A DNA stretch of 64,000 bases from Anas platyrhynchos. Lineage: Eukaryota; Chordata; Aves; Anseriformes; Anatidae. The stretch lies in the NCBI RefSeq assembly GCF_047663525.1, contig NC_092588.1:84999501-85063500 (forward strand). The letters run 5' to 3'. Below, in pieces: positions 1-11,640 of this stretch. The stretch's first letter is position 1; each line of letters opens with the position of its first letter. The notes below the pieces were generated by a model that was given only the letters and a program-made list of their open reading frames with translations, was not told the DNA's origin and ran no database searches. The position numbers were made by a program, and so were the translations under genes.

Positions 1-3000
1 GGCAGGAACACGCTGCAGAGAGAGGGAGGGATGGGGGAGACTCGTGGCACGTGCCTCTGCTGCCTTACCTGCCTGCTGGCTGCTGCAGCAACAGCTTCTC
101 AGAGGTATCTCTAACTTGTTAAATGCTGAGAAGGAAGGTGAAGTGAATCCTACTCTACACAGGCAAGCTGCAGGGACAGAGCCTTGGCAAAGCTGTAATA
201 CAGAAGTGCTCTTCTTGGGTGCTGTTTTCCAGAGAAATGGCAAAGGGTAAATCCCCGATAGACTGACAACTGTGCATTACATTTCAGGCTACTTGAGCTT
301 CAGTGAATCATTTGAGAAAAGCAAAACAAAAACAACAAAAAAGTGTAAGTTGCATTTCATTCTTGTAATTAGGGCAATAGCTCCTTTAGTTGGTACTTTA
401 TTAATGCTTCAGTATTTTACTAAGATGAGGTAAATATCTAGCATGGGGAGTTTCAGCTTTCACGTATGAAGCTTAAAAAAATCATAAGCAGCAGAAAATG
501 GATTGGAATATTGGAAAAAAAGGCAGGATCAAGTATAGGAGAGCTGATACAGTGTAAGTTGAACAATGAGCTGGAGGATATGTATTAAAAAAAAAAGAAA
601 CTACAAATGAAGGTGCAATATGAGAGAATAAATTCATGTGTCTACTTTCATTCAAGTATTAAAATGATGTTCTTAAAATCAAGGTATATGACACATTTTT
701 ACCTCACAAGTATATCTGTGATGCATCCTTGTGCCTCTGGGACTTTTGAAGTAATACTGTAATGTATAAGGCCTTACAAAGAGTACATAGAGAGGTTTAG
801 CATTGTTCAGAGTTTTGCCTTTTGTGCACTTGCAATGACACCCAATATACTGTTATTGTAGGTGACATTGTGGTGTGATTTTATCGCTGCTTTTGACACA
901 TGGTCTATGTACTATGGCACCGCTCTAGCACTGCATGCACCTGGAACTAATTGGGTTGGGTATGGTTGTGTTATAATTGTATTCATGACACATCAGAAAA
1001 GGTATTTAAAAGACAGATCTTGACATTAGCCAGAATTTCTCCCTAGGAGACCCTGAATGATTAAATAATTAGTTATATGAAGCATTCACAACTCTCTTGG
1101 CTTCTGACTTCTAGAGCAGAAATGTGTTATTGTTGAAAGAAGGCTCTAATGTTAGCCCACATTCATGGAAGTTGGACAAGAAGGCATTCAGGAAAGAATA
1201 AGCAGAACTCTCTTCTGAGTTCTGTAAATACAAACATAAATTTCAGAAGTTCTAGCTAGGGTAGTTAAAATTTTTAAAAACTTTTTTAAAACAATGTCTT
1301 AAAATAGTCACAGAAACGTTCAGCTGTGTGTTTTGTATGCCCATGCCTGAATTATCTCAGTTCAATAGCATGAAGTTTTGTTAAAGTAGAGTATCTCACA
1401 CTGTCATGCACTGAATATCACTCAGTGAGACTGAGTTCCTGGAGAGGAACCTGAAGCCCTGAAGTTTGGTTCATTGGTGGCAATTTGGCAATTATTCACC
1501 CAAATGCATGGTTCTGTTCATAGTGTGATGATTGACTTGATGATGATCAAGAGGATTTCTGTAAAAGCAAACTTTGCCTTCTTCAGGATGTTTTTTTGAG
1601 CTAAAGAAAGGTCAACCCTGGCATATTCATAACTCTTACTAAAAACCTCTTCATCCATCACTGTCAAGATGTGTGTGGCCTGCCTAGAAAGGTGTGAAAA
1701 GAGTGTAAAGAAAAAGAAGAAACAGGCCTACTGTAGACATAGTGACTGACTTCAGCTGTTATTATCAAGAGGTCTTAGCGTACAGAGCCATAAGGTAATT
1801 TTCATTGTGCCTCTACTAAAAAATACTGACATCAAACTGTGATGGCCCTCCTATTTAGGAATTAGTACTCAATTTACGGCTATCCTTTTGGCAAACAATG
1901 AAGAGAATTGTTGAAATTTTGCATCTGTAAGTGTTCAGAGATTATTATTATTTGAAAAGGCTTACATTTTGAATTGGTAGGAATTTCAGACAGTTTATAA
2001 AAATATGTAATCTCTGCCCTACAGTCCACATAAGATATTGCATATCCACATCTGCCAGAGAGAATCTCACATTTTGCATGAAATGGGCAGCGATCACAAA
2101 TTCTAGGACATGATTCTACAGCATGCCTATAGCATACAAAAGTAGTTGTGCAATGGTACAATATTCACTGGTCTCTCAATGTTCTCCTGTTCTCAGTAGT
2201 GTCAATCCCTCTACTTTATATGCAAATCATAATATTTGTCTTCTGAAATTTGCTACAATTTGACAACAGTTAAAATCATGTGATGTTTTCCTTCCTCAGA
2301 CTACATGAATATGCTAGGTAAAGTGACTGATGAATTTTCTTTGCCAATTTAGCAGAGTGGAGGACAGAATTTCTGAGTGACTACAAGATGTATCTTTGGT
2401 TTTGAGCTGTTAATTCTCCATGCAATTGAATTAAGACATTTCCAACAATTAGCAAAACTGCACACACATTACTTAGACTTTATATTGCCTAGAAGCAATA
2501 TGTATGTAACATGTATGTGACATCAAACCCACTTTTTTATCACATCCTTCTGTGAAAGTTGTGTAAAAATCATCTGAAGGTCATAACCTACAAACTATGA
2601 AAATTACTGGTGTACTGGCCAGTGGCTGGCAGGATCAGGCCATGCACAATTTAGGAATTTTTGTATTTCTTTAGGTTTGTTTTCCTTTTTACTGTTGAAG
2701 TGCAAGAAAGATTCAGTTTCTGCCGAACCTGCTCTTCTAAAAACATGAATTGCCTTCTTGATCACAATAAAAACTATTTGTCAGGCATAATAGAGATGCA
2801 ACTTGCAGTGCAATTTGTGATAATTTCAACAAGACAATTTAAATTTTAAATATACTGTGAATGCTTGTGAATATTCAGAGAAATAAAAATAACTAGCAGT
2901 GGTCATTCTGGAAACTTCAATAATAGCATATTCCTTTTAAATACCCTTTCTAATTTAAGCTTCATAAGATTATTTTAAAAATTCTTCTCAGTGTAGGATC

Positions 3001-4835
3001 TCTAAATAATCATGCAGATGTGCATGGAAAATCTTTCTTAACTACTCTCATTCTCAGTGGCTAGATTGTCAGGTGTCTTTTATGACACATGAATATCGCA
3101 AAATCCTAGAATAAGATTTTGTATGGAATCAGTGGGGAATACTTAAATAGGTGTTCTGTAATCTTCGCAGATAGTGAATATGTCACATCAGAATGGAAAC
3201 CATATTTCAGAGCAAGGGTGAATGGATCAAAGGATGCTGAGCTGTCACTTTAGGGCATACATATTGACAAAAATACCATTTTATTTTTAAAGCTATAAAC
3301 ATAATAACTGATTTGTGCTTTCTGCTTACTTAGAAATACATACTTTCAAAACTACTGAGAAAAAAGCTATTGAAACAAAAGAATTTACTTTTCCTGGTTG
3401 AATTAGAGGTACATAAACTATAGTAATTATTCAAATTCATCCGATAAACCATATATCATATAGTCAATTTTGCAAACAAAACATGCTTTTATCCAGTGAA
3501 TTAAAAAAATAATGAATCTACATGTAAGCATATCCACTTTCCAAAATAAAGTTAAAATTCTAAAAGTATTTAACAAAAGATATATATATATATTTTTTTT
3601 TTTTGCTAGATGGGGTCCCTTACCTTCTAAAATAAAAAAATATAAATAAACTTTAAATAGGTAAGGTGTATGTAAGATGAGATAGCAGAGTGATAGTAGA
3701 TACTGCAATTATTTTATCACCATAAGTTTTTGTTTGTTTGTTTGTTTGTTTTTACATTTATTTATCTTAGAAGCTGCTAAGCAAATTGGGAGAAGTGAAG
3801 ATGAAGGTGGTTATGTAGGGAACATGATAGAAGAGCAGGCGGGTGAAGCAGCACTGGAGAGTGTGAAGATTTTGTGAGCAAACTACAGAATGGTATTTTT
3901 GTAGCTCTTGTGCTATAAAAAAGTTCTCCCTACGTCTTAGAAAATCAAAGTTCCCTGTTTTGGTAGATCTTTGTTTTTAGAAAATGGATCTTCTCTTCTG
4001 TTTTCCTTCAATAACAGTTTTATACATCAGCAAGGTCCTTCCTTTAGCAACTCTCAGTGCAGCAAAATCTTTTCTGATTCTTTTTCAATAGCATTAGCTT
4101 TACTCTACCTGATCTTTCTTTGTAGATTGTTCTGTGATGTCCTCAGACAAGCCCTTGGGTCATGCTTTGTCATTCCTACTCCTGTGAATATGTCAATCAT
4201 CACATGATCACTAACTTACCAGCTGCTTTCCTATAGCAACACAAACTAGTAACACAAGTACAGCCCAAAAATGTTTGTGTCATTCATGACTCTCTCAGTT
4301 GATGGCTGTTGCAGTGGCTTTATGAGCCAAAGCTATGCTTTCATTTGGATAAGTCATCAATGCCCATTGTGCACAGGCCATTTTACTAAGTGATTACACT
4401 ATGTTTTGGGAGAAATGCGTTACAGTGATGAGTAGCTGGGCAGAATCTCAGAGAACTTGATTTTTTCTGTTTTCTTGTAAATACTTACCCCATGAAACTT
4501 GTGCACCATTTACTTCTTACCTCATTCTGGTGTTTTCATAGCAGGTGTTACAAATGGTCTGAAACTAGACGGCATCAGAGTGTGAGCAGCATAGAACAGA
4601 CATGGTAAGACCCCTCTGTGTTGGAGCAGGAGCTGCCCCAGGAGAGGAAGGTAGTCCTGCAGGAATTATAAGCATTATCATGTTTCATCTAAACAGATCA
4701 CAGATTAGAGGTGACACATCTGTTTAGTTGGGCTTTCTCCACCACAAGCACACAACGTAGTTTAAGGAAAAAAAAAAAAAAAAAAGGCAGCGTGCCTTTG
4801 CAATGAAGAAATGCAGGTGAATCTTGGGTTATATT
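1..4835. other. AT-rich non-coding stretch, no gene recognised
   Basis: No coding region is supportable. Open frames are at most 93 codons, AT-rich and without recognisable domains. The first 250 bases are richer in G and C and hold a 68-codon plus-strand frame at 44-250 that resembles no family I know; it could be part of an unannotated exon, but nothing proves this. A short T/G-rich simple repeat (GTTT)n lies at about 3,727-3,751 and a run of A at about 4,768-4,785. The rest looks like unique intergenic or intronic sequence. Confidence 0.6.
3727..3751. repeat. (GTTT)n microsatellite
   Basis: About six tandem copies of a TTTG/GTTT tetramer, read directly from the sequence. It follows an AT-rich stretch and no transposon end is visible beside it. 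Confidence 0.85.
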
Positions 4836-4942
4836 ACCATGAGAGTATTCAGAAAGTCAAGGGAAGCAACTCATCCCTTCTGGCATTTATAAGACCAGAG
4901 CTGGAGTACTGTGCTCATTTTTAGGCTCCACAGTACAAGACG
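4836..4942 (+). mobile_element. Very old CR1 LINE fragment (ORF2 C-terminal region)
   Basis: A translation of this stretch, with a stop in it, gives a degenerate version of the CR1 ORF2 segment that reads [13 protein letters not shown] in better copies: here roughly IRPELEYCAHF, stop, APQY. The same protein segment is visible in the long CR1 near 10,530-10,590. No 3' tail is present and both ends fade into unique sequence, so this is a decayed internal remnant. The protein-level match is clear over about 20 residues and the limits are approximate. Confidence 0.65.
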
Positions 4943-5461
4943 GTCAGTGACACAGTGTCATCTCATGTCATAATTTGGTTCACATAAATTAGTATTACAT
5001 AATTACATACATATATATTACGTAATTACAAGCATATAGGATTGCATAATATTTGGATTATAAGGGGAATATAAAGCCATTAAAATAAAAGTTTAATAGT
5101 AATTACCAATATTTTTTGTTATTACAGAAGTAGCCAAGGAAATAATATATCATTATTTTTTGGTGCACTCTAGATGTTTTCATTGTAATTGTGCTTATCA
5201 TTGCAATGGATTTACATTGTAATTGATGCCCTCAGGTTAAGATGCCCTATGGCTGCTGTGCTGGCATAACGTTTTATCTTATTTGTCAGATACGGCATGT
5301 GATATGTCATGACATAAAGTAGTGTAACATAAAAAGTCAGCCACTCTGTCATTAGAGAAAAACAATTGTTTACCTGTAATCCAAGTTTCAAAATCAAATA
5401 CAATGTTATCTATCAGTTCTCAACCCTTACTTTCACATTTATGGAAACACATTATTTCCTT

Positions 5462-5499
5462 AAAAAAAAAAAAAAAAAAAAAAGGAAAGGGGGGGGGGG
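5462..5499. repeat. Poly(A)/poly(G) compound tract
   Basis: A run of about 22 A is followed within a few bases by about 11 G. No CR1 or other retroposon body adjoins it, so it is listed as a simple repeat. Its length is likely to be polymorphic or misread. Confidence 0.85.
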
Positions 5500-6260
5500 A
5501 ATCTGTAAGTATTATTTACTTCATTGTAAACAGTTGTTACATTGCTTTTTTACGATATAAGGCTATTATGCTTCCTGTGTAAGATATATTAAAAGTACAC
5601 TTCTGAAACTGTATTTGTCTTCACAGAATAATTTTTGAATACTATCTATGTTTTTTTCTAACATGATGGTTGCTATGACAGTAGTAGATAATGCTGTACA
5701 TTAAATTCTAAAGCTAGCAGATCAAGTTAGGTTAATTTGAAACAAAGCAGAGCCTGAAAAAAAAAAAAAAACAAACAACAACAACAAAAAAAACAATGGT
5801 AATGGAAGTAGCCTCTGTGAAAACAAATCTCTTTTGAAGAAGCAGTTTCAGTATGTTTCTTCTCATATAATACCCATGATTTCAGACTCCCAGTATCTTG
5901 CATATATTGGTATGTTTCTCCTCATAGCAAATATTTTCAGAAAGAATTGTAATGGATGCTGTATGTTTGCTTACTTTAGACTGATTATCCTTAACCTACT
6001 GTACTTTTTAAGTTTGTAGTTACAATAATTACCATTCTTGATTATTTTTTTTTTCTTTCTGAAAAGGTTGCAGGTTTATTCATACACAAAAGTTATATCC
6101 CACTTCTAGTGATTCCTTGAATGTGAATATACAATATCTGACTGGCATAGTGAGTGCTGTGCTGAATGACTTTTAAAGCTTTCATAGAAATTAACTCTTA
6201 CTTATGTTTAGAAAATAACTGTAGATGTAAATTCACAAAGAATTTTCCAAGGTCAGTAAT

Positions 6261-6285
6261 CACACCGAAGAATATTCTTCGTGTG
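6261..6285. repeat. Near-perfect 25-base palindrome, HSE-like core
   Basis: The 14-base core gaagaatattcttc (6,267-6,280) is a perfect palindrome. It is flanked by cacac on the left and gtgtg on the right, so the pairing extends by five more bases each side with one unpaired C on the left arm. The core contains GAA-two bases-TTC, the inverted-pentamer spacing of heat-shock elements, although a full HSE needs three or more units. Function is not shown. Confidence 0.5.
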
Positions 6286-7811
6286 AAAAATATACATAGT
6301 GTCACAGAAGAGAAGTGATGGCTCTGTAACTTTTCATCTAATTGAAGTCTTGTGAACAGTTTCCGCTTTCTGAAAGCTCGAAATGTGGGAACCTATGTAA
6401 ATGTTTCTGTGAATAAGGTTATCAAGAATTGTCAATATTATAAGTTATTGCTGTTGCCCTAAATTCACATTGTGTACAACTAGTTGTTGTTTTGCATACC
6501 TAACTTTACATTTTTACATTTCTGTCCTTGAACATAACTGCAGCTGTAGCCTCCAGGAGAGGCAAATACTTGTACATAGGCACAAATAATCTCCAACTAT
6601 AATGACCAGGTGTGTCAGAAGTAGGAAGAAGCTGTCACATATATTCTCTGGGTAACTGAATTTGTATAACCTAGGTTTAGATGTATGAAGGTTTAAATAT
6701 TTGTTCTATACAAGAATCAGATGCGGCAATAGCAAAGCACTGGCATCATTGTATATAGAATTTTAAAAGATCTTTCTTTCTTAAATCAAGACATAAAACT
6801 AATTCTATCATATAAGTCAGGTGGTTTACTAAGCACCAAAAGATTATTACTCTGTGTATTTTAAGATCTTACTTGGGTAGATTTAAAGAATGATAATTTT
6901 GTATACAGTTTTACATACTGTCTCAGAGTTCTGTCTCTGTAAAACTTTCATATATAGTTTTATAAGGAGTCAAAGAGAAAACACATCCTTTATGATGATT
7001 CACTGGCGTAAGCTAATCTTTGCCCGTCATATGTTCCACGATCAAATTATGTACTTTGCTTTTAAGTGTAGCTTCAACAAGATAATTTCTGGCATTATGA
7101 CATGACAATTCATTGAGTGGCTATTTGACATCCACCATATAAAATATGCCAGGTTGTAAAAAGCCAGGTGGAACCAGCTGATATTTCTTTTTTTTTTTTT
7201 TAATTAATTAGAAATTTCTTATGAAACAGGCTGGAAAATCTATCTCGTGTCTATATTCTAATGTGAATTTACTTTTCTATGGAGAATATATTTAATTACT
7301 TTATGGCAAGATAGTGCCATAAAAGAAAAGAAAAGGCAGGAAAACCTTCCTCTCAGTTTTCAACTTCCAATATGTCTGTTAACTAGCAGTCTTCCTCTCT
7401 CTTTTGAATGATTCATAAGATAAAAAGACAAGGACAGTCATGTATAAAATTTTAGTCATTGGGGGTTTTCTCTTTTAATTTCTGTTTGCTGCCTGAAGTT
7501 TTACTGCTTTTATCAATTAAGCTGACTTCAATCCTGTTTCCTGTAATCCTGCACCCCCTTACCTGGTGGAACTTAGGAGATCTGGCTCATGCCTAGTTGT
7601 GTTGAGGTCTTCCCCGGTACCTGTTCACTGAGCAAATGTTCTATTTTCCTAATTTTATAATGTCTAGGCAGGTAAACCAGCCACTTCCTTGGATAAGTTT
7701 TGTGGGAAGAGCTCTGTGTTTTTCTATTCTCCTGTTACAGATCTTTCTAAGATCTGTTAGCAGTTCCTCTTCTAAAATCTGATCTTCAGGGAATGACCAT
7801 TCTAGAATCAT

Positions 7812-8126
7812 ACTGTTGAGCGATTCAAGGAGAAGATTGCTGAAAAGCTTGTCAAGATACTAGAGGAGAAAACTGAGACATCTTTGCAGGTAGTGTTTTC
7901 GTCCATCCCTACGGTGGCAGGGAGGGGTACAGAGAGGACACGGAAAGCCCACCTGTTAAACACGTGGCTCAGAGGCTGGTGCCAACAAAGAAATCTTGGG
8001 TTTTTCGACCATGGGGCACTTTACTCGGCACCTGGCCTGATGGCCGCAGACAGGTCCCTGTCTTTTAGGGGAAAACAGATCCTGGGCCAGGAGCTGGCAG
8101 GGCTCATTGAGAGGGCTTTAAACTAG
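7812..8126 (+). pseudogene. CR1 ORF1 protein, C-terminal remnant
   Basis: An open frame of about 104 codons is visible without an initiating ATG. It runs from about 7,812 through residues reading VERFKEKIAEKL and LNTWLRGWC to LAGLIERALN and a TAG stop. In CR1 elements ORF1 ends in an SGNH/GDSL esterase-like domain, and this stretch matches the last part of it by pattern memory. The usual late catalytic Asp-x-x-His block appears as D-R-S-L here, so the histidine position looks lost. With the N-terminal two thirds gone through 5' truncation, no functional product is expected. The stop is five bases before the ORF2 ATG, the tight ORF1-ORF2 junction expected in CR1. Confidence 0.75.
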
Positions 8127-8131
8127 GTAAG

Positions 8132-10976
8132 ATGGGGGATGAGGCTGAAGCAAGGATTGTTGGGGCTGTGCCAGGGGGAACAATAGCAAGGCTGGGGGAT
8201 AAGGCAATGGCCCAGCTGAAGTTCATCTACACCAATGCACGCAGCATGGGTAACAGGAGCTGGAAGCCATCGTGCAGCAGGCAGGCTACGACTTGGTTGC
8301 CATCAGGGAGACGTGGTGGGACCAGTCTCATGACTGGAGTGCTGCAATGACTGGCTATAGGCTCTTCAGAAGGGACAGGCAGCACAGAAGGGGCGGTGGT
8401 GTGGCTCTCTATATTAGAGAGTCTTTCAAAGTTGTAGAACTCAAGGCTGGGAATGACAGGGTCAAGTCCCTTTGGGTTAGGATCAGCGGGGCCAACAAGG
8501 CTAGTGTCCTGGTCGTGGTCTGTTATAGACCACCAAACCAGGATGAGGAGATGGATGAGGAGTTCTACAGGCAGCTGACAGAAGTTGCAAAATTGTCGGC
8601 ACTTGTTCTCGTGGGGGACTTCAACTTCCCTGACATATCCTGGAAGCACAACATGGCCCAGAGAAAGCAGTCTAGGAGGTTTCTGGAGAGCGTGGAAGAT
8701 AGCTTCCTGACACAGCTGGTTAGTGAGCCTACCAGGGGTGGCGCCCCGCTAGGACCTTCTCTTCACAAACAGAGAAGGACTGGTGGGAGATGTGGTTGTC
8801 AGGAGCTGTCTTGGGCAGAGTGACCACAAAAAGGTGGAGTTCTCTATTCTTGGCAAGGCCAGGAAGGGGACCAGTAAAACTGCTGCATCGGACTTCTGTA
8901 GGGCTGACTTTGAGCTGCTCAGGACACTGGTTGGCAGAGTCCCTTGGGAGGCAGTTCTGAAGGGCAGAGGAGTCCAGGAAGGCTGGGTGCTCTTCAAGAG
9001 GGAAATCTTAATGGCGCAGGAGTGGTCTGTCCCCACATGCCCAAAGACGAGCCGGCAGGGAAGAAGACCAGCCTGGCTCAACAGAGAGTTGTGGCTTGAG
9101 CTTAGGAGAAAAAAAAAGGGGTTATAATCTTTGGAAAAGAGGGCGGGCCATTCGGGAGGACTATAAGGATGTTGCAAGGCTGTGCAGGGACAAAATTAGA
9201 AAGGCCAAAGCTCATCTGGAGCTCAGTCTGGCTACTGCCGTGAAAGATAACAAAAAATGTTTTTATAAATACATCAACACAAACAGTAGGACTAAGGAGA
9301 ATCTCTATCCTTTACTGGATGCAGGGGGAAACTTAGTTACAAGAGATGAGGAAAAGGTGGAGGTGTTTAATGCCTTCTTCGCCTCAGTCTTTAGCGGCAA
9401 TACCGGTTGTTCTCTGGATACCCAGTACCCTGAGCTGGTGGAAGGGGATGGGGGAGCAGGATGTGGCCCTCACTGTCCACGAAGAAATGGTTGGTGACCT
9501 GGTATGGCACTTGGATGTGCACAAGTCGATGGGGCCGGATGGGATCCACCCAAGGGTACTGAGAGAACTGGCAGAAGAGCTGGCCAAGCCGCTTTCCATC
9601 ATTTATCAACAGTCCTGGCTATCGGGGGAGGTCCCAGTTGACTGGCGGCTAGCAAATGTGACGCCCATCTACAAGAATGGCCGGAGGACTGACCTGGGAA
9701 ACTACAGGCCTGTCAGTTTGACCTCAGTGCCAGGGAAGCTCATGGAGCAGATTATCTTGACAGTCATCACGCAGCACTTCAGGGCGAGCAGGCGATCAGG
9801 CCCAGCCAGCATGGGTTTATGGAAGGCAGGTCCTGCTTGATGAACCTGATCTCCTTCTATGACAAAGTGACGCGCTGGGTGGATGAGGGAAGGGCTGTGG
9901 ATGTGGTCTACCTTGACTTCAGCAAGGCTTTTGACACCATTTCCCACAGCATTCTCCTCAAGAAACTGGCTGCTCTTGGCTTGGACTGGCGCACGCTTTG
10001 CTGGGTTAGAAACTGGCTGGATAGCTGGGCCCAAAGAGCTGTGGTAAATGGAGTCAAGTACATTTGGAGGCCAGGCACTAGTGGCGTCCCCCAGGGCTCT
10101 GTGCTGGCGCCGGTCCTCTTTAATATCTTCATCGATGATTTGGACGAGGGCATTGAGTGCACCCTCAGTAAGTTTGCAGATGACACCAAGCTAGGTGCGT
10201 GTGTCGATCTGCTCAAGGGTAGGAAGGCTCTGCAGGACGATCTGGATAGGCTGCACCGATGGGCTGAGGTCAACTGCATGAAGTTCAACAAGGCCAAGTG
10301 CCGGGTCCTCCACCTGGGGTGCAATAAACCCAAGCAGAGCTACAGGCTGGGAGATGGGTGGTTAGAGAGCTGCCAGGCAGAGAAGGACCTGGGAGTGATG
10401 GTTGATAGTCGGCTGAATATGAGCCAGCAGCGTGCTCAGGTGGCCAAGAAGGCCAACAGCATCCTGGCTTGCATAAGAAACAGTGTGACCAGCAGGGCTA
10501 GGGAGGTGATCGTCCCCCTGTACTCGGCTCTGGTGAGGCCGCACCTCGAGTACTGTGTTCAGTTTTGGGCGCATCGCTACAAGAAGGACATGGAGGTGCT
10601 TGAGTGGGTCCAGAGAAGGGCGACGAAGCTGGTGAGGGGCCTGGAGAACAAGTCCTACAAGGAGTGGCTGAAGGAGCTGGGCTTGTTCAGCCTGGAGAAG
10701 AGGAGGCTCAGGGGCGACCTTGTTGCTCTCTACAGATACCTTAAAGGAGGCTGTAGTGAGGTGGGGGTTGGTCTATTCTCCCACGTGCCTGGTGACAGGA
10801 CGAGGGGGAATGGGCTAAAGTTGCGCCAGGGGAGTTTTAGGTTAGATGTTAGGAAGAACTTCTTTACTGAAAGGGTTGTTAGGCACTGGAACAGGCTGCC
10901 CAGGGAGGTGGTGGAGTCACCATCCCTGGAAGTCTTCAAAAGACGTTTAGATGTAGAGCTTAGGGATATGGTTTAG
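8132..10976 (+). pseudogene. CR1 ORF2 polyprotein (endonuclease-reverse transcriptase), frameshifted
   Basis: ORF2 nicks target DNA and primes cDNA synthesis from the nick. The endonuclease lies at about 8,215-8,850: the TNARSM start, RETWWD with its catalytic Glu, CYRPPN, GDFNFPD and SDH motifs can all be read. A linker follows (DKIRKAK, KYINTNSR), then the reverse transcriptase: [14 protein letters not shown], motif [25 protein letters not shown] and motif C FADDTKLG, which keeps both Asp residues. The C-terminal region includes HLEYCVQFW and [14 protein letters not shown]. Frame changes occur near 8,250, 8,752, 9,109-9,117 (nine A), 9,449-9,456 (run of G) and 9,765-9,800. No internal stop is needed to explain the breaks. 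Catalytic residues survive, but this copy cannot make one continuous protein as written. Confidence 0.93.
9819..10976 (+). CDS. CR1 reverse transcriptase, longest intact segment (385 codons)
   Basis: This is the largest uninterrupted part of the broken ORF2. Near residues 30-45 is palm motif A ([10 protein letters not shown]) with its catalytic Asp. Near 90-105 is [13 protein letters not shown] (motif B). Near 118-125 is FADDTKLG (motif C). The remainder is the thumb and the CR1 C-terminal region, ending GDM-V-type just before the stop. The ATG at 9,819 is an internal methionine downstream of QHGF, not a native start, and the true start of ORF2 is 8,132. It is listed because it is the only long open frame in the window and could be mistaken for a host gene. 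Confidence 0.9.
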   Translation: MEGRSCLMNLISFYDKVTRWVDEGRAVDVVYLDFSKAFDTISHSILLKKLAALGLDWRTLCWVRNWLDSWAQRAVVNGVKYIWRPGTSGVPQGSVLAPVLFNIFIDDLDEGIECTLSKFADDTKLGACVDLLKGRKALQDDLDRLHRWAEVNCMKFNKAKCRVLHLGCNKPKQSYRLGDGWLESCQAEKDLGVMVDSRLNMSQQRAQVAKKANSILACIRNSVTSRAREVIVPLYSALVRPHLEYCVQFWAHRYKKDMEVLEWVQRRATKLVRGLENKSYKEWLKELGLFSLEKRRLRGDLVALYRYLKGGCSEVGVGLFSHVPGDRTRGNGLKLRQGSFRLDVRKNFFTERVVRHWNRLPREVVESPSLEVFKRRLDVELRDMV

Positions 10977-11063
10977 TGGGGACTGTTAGTCTTAGGTTAG
11001 AGGTTGGATTCGATGATCTTGAGGTCTCTTCCAACCTAGAAATTCTGTGATTCTGTGATTCTT
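10977..11063 (+). repeat. CR1 3' untranslated region and terminal octamer repeats
   Basis: After the ORF2 stop comes a short conserved block (gatgatcttgaggtctcttc and neighbours) that in CR1 elements is the template recognition site for the reverse transcriptase. It then runs into two to three units of ATTCTGTG at 11,041-11,063. The same block is visible in the copies at 40,320-40,379 and, reversed, at 49,516-49,580. Confidence 0.9.
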
Positions 11064-11608
11064 CCCTGTTCATCCATTCACTGGCTCCCTTCTTCCATAA
11101 AGAAGTGCAAGCCTTAACCCTGAGGTCCATCATCCACCCTTCCTGTCATCTGTAATTCAGTATCAACAAGCATATTGCTACAGAGCACTAGCATATGTTG
11201 ACAGCTTCTATGATGCTTCTCAAATAAGTAATCAGCAATCAGGCTTTTTTTCTATTGCTGCCCATCAACCTCCATACTAATACATGAGCAGTTTTTATAA
11301 TTGTCCCCAAACATATTCTTAAGCTTTTCTGGTTGTATGATGCTCACATAAAATTGTTTACTATCTGTCTAGAGATTTTTCTTTAGAAGTTTATAAAATA
11401 ATCAAAACTGATCTAAGTTAAAGCCATTGTATGTAATTCATCTGGGAGCCTCTTTTTTTCTTAACACTACTTAGTGTTTTTGTATGGGAAATCAGCAGAC
11501 AGTTTTCAGTGGAAATCAGAAGTAGGGAAAATTTAATATAAAGTCTTTCTGTCTGCAGTTCATTCCTCATTAGTTGGTTAAGCTTGATTCTTCTCTGTGT
11601 TTTTTTTT

Positions 11609-11640
11609 GTTTGTTTGTTTGTTTGTTTGTTTGTTTGTTT
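11609..11640. repeat. (GTTT)n microsatellite
   Basis: About seven to eight tandem GTTT units read directly, preceded by a T run. No adjacent retroposon is recognised. Confidence 0.85.

Larger units (their letters stand above)
4943..7794. other. AT-rich non-coding stretch
   Basis: No gene or transposon is recognised. It contains a compound homopolymer (about 22 A, then GGAAA, then about 11 G) at 5,462-5,499, an A-rich interrupted run near 5,758-5,795, and a near-perfect palindrome at 6,261-6,285 described separately. Open frames are short and without recognisable motifs. Confidence 0.6.
7795..11063 (+). mobile_element. CR1 LINE, nearly full-length, 5'-truncated
   Basis: This is a non-LTR retrotransposon of the CR1 clade, about 3.27 kb. 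In order it holds the C-terminal end of ORF1, an ORF1 stop at 8,124-8,126, an ORF2 start ATG at 8,132 five bases later, an apurinic-type endonuclease, a reverse transcriptase, a C-terminal region ending at the stop at 10,974-10,976, a roughly 60-base 3' untranslated region and the terminal ATTCTGTG repeats typical of CR1. There is no poly(A) tail, as expected for this clade. The 5' limit is placed where the ORF1 frame fades, so most of ORF1 and the internal promoter are missing. Five frame changes break ORF2. A second piece of the same young subfamily lies at 39,965-40,379, and a short one at 49,516-49,636. Confidence 0.95.

Noticed and set aside
44..250. 68-codon frame at the left edge as an exon
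   Set aside because: No splice-site pair or homology can be shown, and the frame is short.
8227..10939. Minus-strand open frames of 69-142 codons over the long CR1
   Set aside because: They are antisense shadows of the CR1 ORF2 coding strand.
9819..10976. Possible domesticated host reverse transcriptase gene
   Set aside because: It lies inside a CR1 with its own 3' end and decayed upstream ORF2. No promoter, splice sites or separate constraint are visible.
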